Below are positions 1 through 11,579 of a stretch of DNA of 64,000 nucleotides, one piece after another. The stretch lies in assembly GCA_029990175.1 (NCBI GenBank), contig JARKIP010000065.1, forward strand, positions 1,093,001 through 1,157,000, written 5' to 3'. Under the pieces are notes generated by a model. That model made no database searches and had not been told where the DNA came from. It worked only from the letters and a program-made list of their open reading frames with translations. Position 1 is the stretch's first letter. The number at the start of each line of letters is the position of its first letter. The DNA comes from Petunia secreta. Its lineage: Eukaryota > Streptophyta > Magnoliopsida > Solanales > Solanaceae. The position numbers and the translations under genes were made by a program.

Positions 1-1605
1 GGTATTGTTTGTTCCATGATTATTGACTCGGGAAGTTGTGCCAATGTTATTAGCCAATATTACTCACTAGTTTCCCAATTGAAGATACCCACCTTGAGAC
101 ACCCAAATCCTTACCGTTTGCAATGGCTTAGTGAGTGTGGTGAATTGAAGGAGGTAAAGCAAGTCATGATCAAGTTCAAGATAGGGAACTACGTGGATGA
201 ACACATGTTTGACGTGGTGCCTATGCAAGCATGCTACCTTCTCTTTGGAAGGCCATGGAAATTCGATAGACATGTGGTTCATGATGGCTGTGCTAACACC
301 TACACGGTCAAGCACGAGGGAAAGAAGTTTGTACTTAGACCCTTAACTCCCAAGCAAGTTAGTGAAGATTACAAGCGTATGAGGGAGTTAAGAGAGGCGG
401 CAAAGGCTAAGTCGGTTGTTGAGACTAGCCCTTTGGCCGAGAGCTTGGTGGTGACTCCACCATCTTTTACCGGTAGCATATGTGCCATGATGCAACCGGG
501 TGAACTCTTGAAAGGAAATGATGGCAACAAACTACTCATATGCCTAGTGCACAAAGACATGTTCCCGGATGAAATGCCAATTGGTCTACCTCCCTTGAGG
601 GGTATTGAGCACCAAATCGACTTTGTCCTGGGGTCTCAAATTCCAAACAAATCGGCTTATAGGAGCAATCCCGAGGACACCAAGGAGCTACAAAGGCAAG
701 TTGATGAATTGCTTACTAAAGGCTTGGTGAGGGAGAGCTTGAGTCCTTGTGCCTTGCCCGTGATCCTTGTTCCAAAGAAGGATAGCACTTGGAGGATGTG
801 TGTGGATTGTCGTTCGGTTAACAAAATCACGATAAAGTATCGACATCCCATACCTCGCTTAGATGACATAATAGATGAACTAAGTGGTTCTAGTATCTTC
901 TCAAAGATAGACCTTAGGTCCGGTTACCATCAAATCCGGATGAAACCCAGGGATGAATGGAAAACCGCATTCAAGACCAAGTTTGGTCTATATGAATGGT
1001 TGGTGATGCCCTTTGGCCTCTTCAACGCACCTAGTACTTTCATGAGGCTAATGAACCATGTTCTAAAGCCATTCATCAACAAGTTTGTGGTCGTCTACTT
1101 TGATGATATATTGATCTATAGCAAATCAATAGACGATCATGTTGATCACTTAAGGCAAGTACTTGAAGTATTGAGAGCCGAAAAGCTCTATGCTAATTTT
1201 AAGAAATGTGCCTTTGGTGTTGAGAAGATAGTCTTTCTTGGGTTTTTTGTGAGTGCCCAAGGAGTGGAGGTGGATGAGTCTAAGGTAGAGGCCATTCGTG
1301 ATTGGCCTACTCCTACTACCGTGACTCAAGTAAAAAGCTTTCATGGTCTTGCTAGTTTTTATAGACGATTTGTGAAAGACTTTAGCTCCATTTCCGCTCC
1401 ACTCACCGAATTGGTGAAGAAGGACAAACCTTTTGTTTGGGGAGAGCCTCAAGAGAACGCCTTCCAAGAATTGAAAAGTAGGTTGAGTACCGCCCCTCTA
1501 TTGCAATTGCCCGACTTCAGAAAGGCATTTGAGGTTGAATGTGATGCCTCGGGGTGGGAATTGTGGTGTTTTAATGCAAGATGGGAAATCCATAGCCTAC
1601 TTTAG
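1..1605 (+). pseudogene. pol: gypsy protease and reverse transcriptase
   Basis: An open frame from position 16 (reading in from the left edge) begins with an aspartic protease core, IIDSGS, with the catalytic Asp at about residue 4 of the visible part, and the LFGRPW flap-side motif downstream. The RT domain follows, with CVDCRSVNK, DLRSGYHQI, MPFGLFNAP and the catalytic box YFDDILIYS at about residues 361-369. The frame then enters the RNase H start (VECDAS) and is lost at about 1555, where two small length changes alter the frame. It stops at 1605. RT and protease themselves look intact over this stretch. Function by family: it copies element RNA to DNA in cytoplasmic virus-like particles. 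Confidence 0.88.
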
Positions 1606-1969
1606 TGAGAAATTAAAGGGTTCCTCCTTGAACTACTCTACGTATGACAAGGAGATGTAAGCCTTAGTGAGAGCTCTTGCTCATTGGCAACACTACCTTT
1701 GGCCTAGAGAATTTGTGATTAAGAGTGACCATGAGTCACTCAAACGTCTTAGGGGACAAGAGAAATTGAACAAGCGTCATGCCAAGTGGGTAGAGTTCAT
1801 TGAATCTTTTCCCTATGTTATCCAAAACAAGAAAGGGAAAGACAATGTTATGGTGGATGCACTTTCTAGGAAGTTTGCTCTAGCCACCACTCTTGCCTCT
1901 AAGCTCATGGGTTTTGAGAGCATTAAGTTGATGTATGCTCAAGACCCTAAGCTAAAGAGCATTCACTAG
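1606..1969 (+). pseudogene. pol: gypsy RNase H, disrupted
   Basis: The RNase H domain continues in a different frame after the break near 1555. A TAA at about 1658-1660 sits where the family has a Tyr codon (YDKEM-Y-ALVRALAHW). The domain is then readable from 1667 to 1969 as RALAHWQHYLW, KSDHESLK and VDALSRK, which are standard gypsy RNase H and connection motifs. It ends at an in-frame TAG. RNase H removes the RNA strand during reverse transcription. At least one frameshift and two stops make this part inactive. Confidence 0.8.
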
Positions 1970-3268
1970 GCTCTTGAAAAGGGAGAAAGAGTTGAGAAGT
2001 ACCAATGGGTTGATGGTTATATATTTAAAAATGGTAGAGTGTGTGTTCCTGAGTCCTCTTGGAGGGAACTGCTTATTCGTGAAGCTCATTGTGGGGGCTT
2101 GATGGGGCACTTTGGGAGAAACAAGACTTTGGCCATTCTCATGGAACAATTCCATTGGCCAAAGATGGGGGTGCAAGTTGAAAAGCTTTGCAAAAATTGC
2201 CTTGAGTGCAAGCATGCTAAATCTAAAGCTAACCCCCATGGTTTGTATACTCCTCTCCCCGTACCTACTAGTCCGTGGATAGATATTTCTATGGATTTTG
2301 TTATGGGATCGGCACGGTCTAAGGGGGGGGACATGATAGTATTTATGTTGTCGTGGATAGGTTCTCCAAAATGGCTCACTTCATTCCATGTAAAAAGTGT
2401 GATGATGCACAACATGTTGCTTCTTTGTTCATTGATAATGTGTTAAAGTTGCATGGTGTGCCTCAAACCATTGTGAGTGATAGGGACACTAAGTTCCTTA
2501 GCCATTTTTGGAGGAGCTTGTGGGGGTGCTCTTGGCACCAAGCTCTTGTTTTCTACATCCCACCACCCTCAAACAGATGGACAAACCGAGGTGGTGAACC
2601 GAACTTTGGGTGCTCTTCTTAGAGCTATGACCCGAGGTTAGGCCGGGACGTGGGTTGATAAGTTTCCTATTATGGAGTTTGCCTATAATTGTACTTTGCA
2701 TAGTTTGATTGGCATGACTCCATTTGAATGTGTTTATGGTTTTAATCCTTTGATTCCCCTTGATCTAACCCCTTTGCCAAGGGAAATGGTTGCTAATTTT
2801 GAAGCGAAAAGCCGAGCAAAGGCTATGATTGAGCTTCATGCTAAAGCCAAGAAGAACTTGGAGGAAGCCTATGCAAAGGTTACTTCCAAGAAGAAAAAAG
2901 GAAGGAAGAAGCTTGAGCTCGAAAAGGGAGATTGGGTGTGGGTGCACTTCCGCAAAGAAAGGTTTCCAAACCTTAGGAAAGGGAAGTTGGCACCCCGTGG
3001 AGATGGACCGTTTCAAGTACTTTCCAAGACCAACAACAATGCCTATCTGATTGATCTACCGGGTAAGTACAATATGTCAAATACTTTTAATGTGACTAAC
3101 TTGACCCTTTTTGATGTATGGGATGGTGATGCCGGAGAGGAGGAAGCCATGGTTTCGAGGACGAAACCTTCCCATGAAGGGGAGGATGATGCGGGGCATA
3201 CTACCTCAAGGCCGTTCACTAGAAGTCAAGCAAAGTTGATTCAAGACATTCATCTCCACTTGACTTGA
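1970..3268 (+). pseudogene. pol: gypsy integrase, disrupted
   Basis: The zinc-binding HHCC region is readable at 2039-2220 (HCGGLMGHFGRNK to CKNCLECKHAK). A frameshift follows at a run of eight G at about 2325. The catalytic core resumes at 2353 (DRFSKMAHFIPC, VSDRDTKFLSHFW) and shifts again near 2530. An in-frame TAG replaces a sense codon near 2640. The C-terminal part, 2672-3268, is open and carries the integrase tail (GDWVWVHFRKERFPNLRKGKL, then GPFQVL and NTFNVTNLTLFDV). Integrase inserts the DNA copy into the genome. This one could not be translated through. Confidence 0.82.
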
Positions 3269-3999
3269 AAGGACATGGAAAGAGACTCTGGGAGCGACTT
3301 AAAGATCATACATTGGAGTGCCATGGATGGAGGATCACCTAGGCCACTTGGAGAGGCATCCGGGGCACATTTGGAAGCATTTCAAGAGCTCCCAGGAAGA
3401 GGCGGACCACCTACTCCAACAGGCGGACTGCCTACTTAATTTTGGCTCTCTGGATTTTGGTCAGCCTACTAAAGGGGCGGACCGCCCACTCTGGTCGCCT
3501 GTTTCATCTTCCAGCCTTCCAGGCAACTAGGCGGGGCGCCTACTTTGCTGAAGCCTCTCGGGATTTCTAATTTTAATGTTATGCTTTGACTATTATAGCC
3601 CTACGTGGCCTTTGTTATTTTAACCCACTTTGGGGGTACTTTAGGGCTTTCATTATGTCTAAGTGAAGCCTATACATACTTCACTTGTCTTCATTAAACC
3701 TTAGCTTACTTTGAATATTATTGAATGATGAATAGAGTTGAACTCTTGTTTATGGAGAAAACCCTTTGGTTGGCTTGAATTCACTAGCGGATCCTAGTTG
3801 ATTATCGAACCGACACCCGATCATTCTACTTGCGAGTCCCGGGGGCGACTCGAGGGTGGTTGCTTAGCGTAGGCCCTTCTTGACACCGATACGAGGGTAT
3901 CACGGAATAAGTTCTCCGTGGTTACCTTGTAGGGAGTTCGAGACGTGTCTCGTTCCCTTTTTATCGTTCTTTTCGTCTTTTGATTTTGATCCTTATCAC
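3269..3999 (+). repeat. candidate 3' LTR of the gypsy element
   Basis: Non-coding DNA directly after the pol stop. It holds a TATA-like CTATACATA near 3670 and a GC-rich stretch at about 3400-3540. It ends in TTATCA near 3999. The partner LTR is outside the window, so neither end can be confirmed. Confidence 0.4.
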
Positions 4000-4287
4000 T
4001 GGTAGACTTTGTTGGGTTTCGTGCTTGTACTCAAAGTTCATCAAACTGAGATAATTTGTACAATTTTACATTTAAATTTCGACTTTACATCTAAGATCCA
4101 CTATCCAATATCCTGACTGTGTTTCTTGAACTAATGGCATCCATTTCTGATACTAAGAAATAGGGAAAAACTGTCAGGGCTTTGAACTTGGTTAGTTTTT
4201 GGTTTATTGTCCTTTTTGTTCTTTTACATTTGTGTTTTGAGTTATTTGTGTTCTTTCTTATTTCGTACTGTATTTGCATGTTAGGAA

Positions 4288-7200
4288 ATGGACTTCATCA
4301 CTGACTTTGATTCGTGGGAGAACAAGACACAATTTGGTTGGAGAGGAGATGGTAGATTTATGGATGTGATTAATTTCTTTTTAACTCGTAGACAACTTCA
4401 AATTCTTAAAAAAGGAATATTTGGACATTTCCTGGATTTAGGGAAAATTGATTTAGCAGGACGGTTCATATTATGCTTACAGTACTGTGAAGTTAAAAGG
4501 ACTCGTCTAGACGTCATGAATTTCTGTATTAGGAGAAATTACTGTAGGTTTACATTAAAGAAATTTGCTCGTGTCACTGGTTTGAAATGAACTGGTGTTG
4601 TGCTAGATTTAAGTGTAGTGTATGGTAGGAAAAGTTGTTTTCTGAATCAATATTTCCCTAATAAACTTTTAATTTGCAAGAATTGAAAACGTGGATGTTA
4701 GAGAAGAGTGGTACGATAGAAAAGAATAATGACGCAGTTAAAATAGCTGAGGACCATATAGCATATCGTGTCATTATGGGACTGGAACTGAGACTGTTTT
4801 GACATCCAATCATTGGGTGTTGGTTGAGGATGACACCATATACTCACAGTTTGCAAGGGCTGATTATGCATGTTATGAAACAATCCTTAGTGCGAAGTCA
4901 ATATGCGCGGGGACTACTCTCTTTCTTACTGGATTTTCGTTGGCATTCTTAATTTGGGTGATGGAGTTGTTCCCCTGTTTTGCAGAGAATTTTTTTTTGT
5001 CTTGTGGTGAAAATAGATATTTAATGTTGAAGCATAATATCAATCATCATGTTCAATTCAATACAACTAAGGATATGTTTGATCCTACTAAACCGGTAAT
5101 TACTTGCATTATGTTTTGTTGTTTGATTATTTATTTCATTGAGTTTGCTATATTTTTTTAATTGTCATGTGTTATTTAGAATATAAGGATGAAAGACTTT
5201 GATTGTCAAGGAGTGGATGGTGAATTTAATGTTGAGGTATTTATTTATTTTATTGTATTAAAGTTTTTCTGAGTGATCTTTGCTTAGTTATTTAAATTGT
5301 GATTTTCTAATTGTTTCTTTTGTGTCAGGAATTGGCTCAATTGATAGCAAGTTTTGATGCAACAGTTAGATGCATTCAGAAAAATGCTGCAACAAAGATA
5401 GATATAGAGGTTCTTTTTAAAAATACAATGATATGATATGCTGTGTAGATTTTGTTTTCTTTAACAATTTCAGTATGTGAAATCATTTGACATGTTTTTT
5501 TTTCTCTCTTTTACTTATATTTCTGGCTATACCTATATTGCGTAGCGGTTGGAGGGTAAGATAGATAAGGTTTATGATGTATTTTACAAAAAACGCACCA
5601 GCCCTGAAAGTGGTGATGCATCTTCTGGCAAGAACTATGTCAGCCCTCCAGCTGTTTGTGGTAATGATATGGTGTCTCCTGGCATAAAGGATTGTGGTGC
5701 CGTTAAGGATGCTGCTGAGGATGCTGTAGAGATTGAAACTTCTGGTACGGACAGCAAGAATTCTGAAGATTCTGCTACTGGTGATGATGATAGTAAGTAT
5801 ATTTCAGTTGCTGAAAAGCATGTTGATCAAGGAACTCTAGGGATTGAAAGTGATGGTCCAGATAGTGAAAATTTTGATGGTTGTCAAAGTGGTGATGATA
5901 ATACTAATGATGTCTGTTCTGACAAAAAAGATGTTGATGAGGAAGGTGCAGAGAGTGATAGTGATTCTTCAGATAGTTAAAAAGTGGAGGAAGAGAGTGG
6001 TGAGTTTTGTACCAATAGTGGTCTAACAAACTCTGAGAATGAAGGTGAAGGTGATTCTTCTGATAAATCTTCAAATGCTTCCCTTCAAGATCATGAAGGT
6101 GGAGAGCAAATGTACCATGATTCAGACATCATTTGTCTTCACAGCACAATGACATCACCAGTTCAGAATGAGATGGTGGTGCAGCATAATTATGTCACAA
6201 GGTCAAAGAGAAAGCAACTTGATGAGGATGTAAGTCTCGTTCGTGTTTCTTTGAAGAAGATTAAAGTTGAGAATGATACTATTGTAAAAGAGGGATCAAC
6301 AATGCCTGCTGCTAGGGGAAGTAAGTCCAACCCAACCCTACCAGTCCCAGCAAGTGTGCAAGTTAAGAGCACAAAGGTGACGTTGGACAAGCCATCGGAC
6401 AGTGCTATTTCTATTCCTTTAAAGAACATCAAAGCTGAGAAAGAACAAACAGGATCAACGATGCCTACCTCTAGAGGAAAAAAGCCCAATAAAACTGTGT
6501 CGCAGCATTAGCTAACAGTTACAGCAAGTGTTGAAATTAAGAGCATACAGCTTGACTCGGAGGTAAGATTAGACAAGTCAATGAAGATTGTTGTTTCTAT
6601 TCCTTTAAAGAAGATAAAAGCTGAGAAAACAAAAAAAGGATAGCAATGCTTGCAAGTAGTTGAAATAAATCCAACCAGTAGATTGACCAGTAGATGATTT
6701 CAGCTGACATTGCTGTGGCGCAGCCTAAACTGACAGTTCCAACAAATGTGAAAGTTAAGAGCAAACAGGTTGCGTCGGATGTGATGAACCTTGAACAGGT
6801 GACATTGACAAGACATTGGAGATTTTTATTGATACCATTTCAAAGAAGACCAAAGTTGAGAAACCAAAAAAAGGGTTAGTAATCCATGGCACTACAACAA
6901 GTAAGTCCAATAAACTGAAAGAATCTGAGCAGAAGATGCTTGACAATCCATTAGAGATTCCTATTTCTAGTCCTTCAAAGAAGATTAAAGTTGAAAAAGG
7001 GAAAAAGGGATCAATAGTGCATAGAAGCACTGGAAGTAAGTCAAACCAACAAGGTCCAGCAAGTTTGGAAGTTAAGGAAAGTAAGCTCAATGAACAGGAA
7101 ATAGTGGAGAAGCCATCAAAGATAGAATTAGGTGCTGCTAACAGATTGATTCCTTTATCAATGAGTCCAAGCAAATGTTTAAAACCTACATTTGATTCTA

Positions 7201-8439
7201 ATATGGGCAATAGTGGTGATGGTGTAACTGCAAAAATGGCAAAAAAATTATGTATGTAGTTGCATAATGCATGGAAACATTCTTGATATGGCAAAAGATT
7301 TTGAGACTTGATTGGGTACATACAAGGCTCCGGAGTAAGTTCTTTATTACTTTGTTTCTTTTAGTTTTTTTTTGTTTTTCTGTATTTATGAACAGATATG
7401 CATTTATACCAGTGTTTCATTTCTTGTATTTTTTATTAGGAAACGTGATGTTGTGTACCTGAAAACAAACCCTTATGATAAGAATAAGTACACACTTGAC
7501 ATATTTCGGTCTACAAAGCAGTGGTTTCTAGATTACATGGACTCGAGTTATCCCTTTAACGATGAGGTTTTCTATAAATACTTTTGGTTTACTTGTATAA
7601 ATTTGTTTAATCGAATCAATCTCGTAATATTTATATTTGTATTGTTGTTTTTGATACAGCATGTTGATGTATCTCTGTATTACTTGAGGAAGTATTCTTG
7701 TTATCAAACTACTGCATTTTTATATTTCATAATGGGCCGGACATTCGATACGAATCTGTCTGTCTTAGACATGGGTTATGGTCATGATATGGATAACGAA
7801 ACGATTTGTGAGACTGATGAAGGAAAGTACTTGGTTGATATTGTAAAAGGCTGACAACATAGGTGTGGAATTCCTTGGGGATGGAGTGCCTTTTCCATGC
7901 CAGGATTTTGTTGAACAAGGCGAGTCACAGGCTAGCCATTACTTTTTACTTAAGCTAGATCTTCACCAGAAGAGGATTCATGTTTGTGATTCATTAGCAG
8001 GTGATGCTACACAATATGTAGTTGCTAGTGTTTCAATGTATGCCCGTTGGCTTCAAAAATTGCTCGCGCGTGTTGGTTTTACGGAGGTGCATCCATTGTT
8101 CTCGCCCGAATATAATTTCAAAGAATTTGAAATTGTGTGGGAGCAAACGAACAAAACTCCTTTCTTGTGAGTGATATCATTCTTTTTTTCTTCTTTATGC
8201 ACTAGAAAAAAATATGTTTGGCTTTACAGTTTCTCCGCCTCTTGGTTTTTGTAACTGATTTTTGTAATTTCTTTCTTTGGTTTATGTGTAGAAATGAATG
8301 TGGCGCATATGTGGGTTCTAATGAGAAGAAAATAATTCTTGGGTGTGAGACAAAGAACACGTATACCTTTGACATTAATCAAGAATTTTCGAAAGCTATT
8401 CACTGCACAGCTGTGGGCGCATGGAAAGTGGAAGGTTGA
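4288..8439 (+). pseudogene. DUF1985 / Ulp1 (C48 peptidase) gene, decayed
   Basis: A multi-exon gene of the DUF1985-Ulp1 class. The first exon (4288-4587) resembles the DUF1985 start (FGHFLD, then RFTLKKFARVTGL), and the domain continues at 4683-5095. Well-placed GT-AG junctions give short exons at 5180-5236 and 5339-5409 and a long linker exon from 5546. Exons to 7334, 7440-7566, 7660-8166 and 8292-8439 encode the protease. The 8166/8292 junction rebuilds TPFL-NECGAYV in frame. The Ulp1 triad looks present: His in SHYFLL, Asp in VCDSL, Cys at 8299-8301. Damage: TAA at 5978, TAG at 6509, TGA at about 7300 where Trp is expected, a one-base shift near 7852, and shifts in the linker. Ulp1 enzymes remove SUMO. 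Copies in plants are commonly carried by MULEs. No transposase is visible next to it. Confidence 0.75.
6229..7120 (+). repeat. degenerate tandem repeat in the Ulp1-gene linker
   Basis: At least five diverged units of roughly 150-180 bp. Each centres on a basic peptide of the form P-S-K-K-I-K-V-E-K, followed by a Ser/Lys-rich segment (GSKSN) and VKS. Visible cores lie near 6250 (LKKIKVEN), 6418 (LKNIKAEK), 6608 (LKKIKAEK), 6845 (SKKTKVEK) and 6979 (SKKIKVEK). Units two and three contain stops. The repeats lie between the acidic linker and the protease domain. The basic cores resemble nuclear localisation or SUMO-site-like peptides. That reading is inference. Confidence 0.65.
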
Positions 8440-9729
8440 ATCCAACTGTGAAACACCACCGGAGATGGTTAATGATAATTATGGAAAGCATGGTACTTTG
8501 ATGTGTAGAGTGAAGGAATAAGTGTAATTGTGTATGGATTATTATCTGTTTCTTTTGAACTGATAGATACAATTAGTGTCCTTTGTTTTGGAGTAATTAT
8601 GCCATTCTGGCATTATTTTACTTTATTATAAGAATCAGTTATTGCCAATGATGATGACAATTTGTTCTCAAGTTATTAACAATGTATTTTTATTTTATGT
8701 TAGTTTGTATTATTATTGTGCAAGTCGGTCAGATTTGGCATCATTTTTAAATCTATTTTAAGTCATAGGATATAAACTTACATTGTTCCAACTTTATGAG
8801 AATTTATTACATTACATATATATAGGCATAGTGTCTTGTTTCAAAAAATTGTGACAATTCGTCATCTTTTTAGTCATTCTTCGAGGCACTAATAAAGACA
8901 GATTGTCTTCAACTGTTAAAATATGCAATTGTGTAGATTTTTTGAAGCTTGTGTTGTTTTATGAAGAAATGGTTGATATGTATAGAACATTTTGAAAGCA
9001 GAATTTTATAAGTATTTGTAATTTAAATTTTGGTAATGATGAATCCTTCTTTGAAAAGTTAACAATCTAGCGTGTGGGTAATGGTTGTGGTTTTTCCACG
9101 TTTTATATTATTTTGTGTGTTAGGTTTAAATGTTTACCAAGTGGTAGTCTTTTCGAAACAGTAAATATTTTCAAATTGAAACCAATGCGACGTCATTTAT
9201 TATGTGCATTGTAACAAAATGAACTTAGCATTTTTCTTTAAGTGAGGACAATTTAGTAGCAATTCGTTTGACATTTTCCGCAAAAAATTAAAAAATTCTG
9301 CTTAGTTAAGGTTTTTTTAAGTGCAAAAAAATTTTGTTATGTATGAATTATGTACCTTTTTAGTTGTTTTATTAATTATTTTAAATACATTTTGATATTT
9401 TATTTGGCTATTCAGTTAAGTAATAAGGGTACTAATACAATCTGTTATCATTTTGGTTCAACTCGTTACAAAATTAAACTTTATAGTTATGTTAACTAAT
9501 AGCTATATAAACTCAATTCGACATCATTTATGGTTCAATCATCAGAAATTGTAATTAGTACAGGTCTTAAGTACTGATGATAAGGTATCAATTATGTACT
9601 GACAATAAGATATCAATTATAAAGTAGGGAGAAGTTTGTAATACATAACTCAATATATCATTTATAATCAAACGAAGATTACATCACGAAATTATTACAT
9701 AATAATATCTAATAAAAAGATATATACAC
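8440..9729. other. AT-rich spacer, no gene seen
   Basis: About 1.3 kb of AT-rich DNA after the Ulp1 pseudogene. I see no coding frame of interest, no RNA gene and no clear transposon end. It may include the 3' UTR and flank of the element that carried the pseudogene. Confidence 0.5.
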
Positions 9730-9734
9730 TTAAT

Positions 9735-10686
9735 TGTTGCACTTGGTGCACCTATGTAAGACACTAGGGGAGGGGTGAACAGTGTCCTCACCCGATTTTT
9801 AAATCCTAAAACTTACCTTTAACTTTTATCGCCTAACTTACAAAGAACCAGGTTCCTTGTAAGTTTCACCTATCTCTGAAACTTAAACTTAATGCGGAAA
9901 CGTAAATAACACAGATATTTTTATGTGGCAAAATCCTTGCTCAAGGGATAAAAAACCACGACCCAAACTCTTAGGATTTCAACTCTTCCACTAAAGAAAA
10001 ACCCGAGTAAGTTTTAGGCTACAACGTAATGTAATCAAGGAACTAGACCTCCCTAGTACCTAGAATCTTTCAAGCTACACGTTAGCTTGTAAAGTTGACT
10101 CTGCTTAACCAAAAAGAGTAACCTCTACTATATGCTTCTAAACAAGCGGATAGATTACAACTTGATAGCCTATAACAAAAACTAAAACAATAGACTTAAC
10201 TATGAAACTTCTCCTTCGTAAGGTTCTACTGCTCAGCCTTTGTTCTTGCACACAATGCCTATCACGATCTGTTTGTTCTTGATTTGCTCTGATGAGATGT
10301 CTTGAGTGCGTAATGATTCTGGCCAAATTAACTTGTATATATAGGAGTTTGACTTAGCCGGATCCAACTAAGTTTAGAACTCCTTTTCCTCTTTGGAATC
10401 CGTTTCACATAAGGTTTACCCATATTGCCTTATTTAAAACCTAAGTTAATTTGCCTTAGTTTCCAATCTTTTTTTGTTTAGGAACCGCGTCTCTTTCAGC
10501 ACCATCACTTGCTTTTTCTTTTCCCGGAAGGATTGAAACTTTGACTCCAGCTGCTCTCTTTCTCCCTCTTCAACTCTGACACGATTATCCCGCTGAACAG
10601 CTTAGTCTTCTTTCTTCAACTGTGAATCTTTTCATGGTCCACTTAGTACCAAGTCCTTTGTCATCTTCAAAACTCAACCTTCAACA
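9735..10686 (-). mobile_element. solo LTR, 952 bp, with TTAAT target duplication
   Basis: On the plus strand the segment begins TGTTG and ends CAACA. It is flanked on both sides by TTAAT (9730-9734 and 10687-10691), a 5-bp target duplication. No internal retroelement sequence is attached, so it is a solo LTR left by recombination between two LTRs. Read on the minus strand it begins TGTTGAAGGTTGAG and has a TATATATA box (plus-strand position near 10335) placed like a retrotransposon promoter. I take the minus strand as sense. Superfamily is uncertain; copia-like is my guess. Confidence 0.8.
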
Positions 10687-10785
10687 TTAATCTATTACTT
10701 GTGGAAAATTTAAAGGAGTTCCAAAATTCATTGGTTCAATGTTGTTGTGTTCATATATCTATTCCTTATAAACATAAGAATAGAG

Positions 10786-11579
10786 GGGCCAATTAATTAG
10801 AGATCCTACCAATTAATAGAATGAAATTCAAAAAAAAAAAAAAAGATAAGAACAATTAATAAGGTTCATTAATAAGACAATAATTATCATCACACAAGCA
10901 TGTGAAGTGGTTCAATCAACCCTAGAGCGGGTGATTTAGCCACTCATGGTCATATTGTAAGACAAGAATAAACTATAAGCATGAAAAATCACTAGAGATA
11001 GATGGATTGATGAGGTAAAGCCTTGAATCTTGATCTTCTCTATTCCTTACCTCATTTGATGTTAATTCAACCAAAAGTATCTTTCAATTGAGTGTAATGA
11101 TGTAGTTATAGTGTAGGAATTGTCAAACGGCCAAACTGCCCTTGTAAAATCTATATTTAATTCAGTTTGGGCAAAAAAGCTCACGCACTGAGTGCTGCAC
11201 GCCGTGCCTTCTTAATTCTGATTTTCTGAGAAAAAACTAGGTTGCATGAGTTTATACCATATGTTGCATGGTGTGTGCCATGCAAGCGCACGGTGTGCTA
11301 CACAGTGTGTAGCACAGCTTGTGGTATATTGAATTCATTGTTTTGTCCTTCTTTCATCCGGTCTTCATTCGCACGACCCTCGGACTTCTACTCATACCTC
11401 AAAACCCTTGATTTCCATCAATTATATCTAAGAACGCCTATTTTCATCAATTTAGTTCCTACAACATAAAACACATCAAAAAAGAGAAATTTCATTTAAA
11501 GTATTAAAAAATACCGCTAGTAGAAGCATAAACATGAGGAAAAAGTAGAAGACGTATAACCATATCTAGCCTTGTATCA
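10786..11579 (-). repeat. LTR of the LARD-like element (3' LTR on minus)
   Basis: Aligns by eye with 15168-15900. Shared landmarks are GATCCTACCAATTAATAG, GACAAGAATAAACTATA, CACTAGAGATAGATGGATT and the end TATCA. It differs at many positions and by small indels, so the element is old. It contains a cluster of short GCAC/GTGC palindromes at about 11175-11325. Confidence 0.65.

Larger units (their letters stand above)
1..3999 (+). mobile_element. Ty3/gypsy LTR retrotransposon, 3' half, decayed
   Basis: The window opens inside a gypsy polyprotein. Protease, reverse transcriptase, RNase H and integrase follow in the gypsy order, then a non-coding stretch that looks like a 3' LTR. The gag gene and 5' LTR lie outside the window. 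The reading frame is broken by several indels and stops, so this copy cannot encode a working polyprotein. The lineage looks chromovirus-like from the protease and RT wording. I see no convincing chromodomain after the integrase, so the clade is left open. The right boundary near 3999 is a guess from a terminal CA. Confidence 0.85.
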
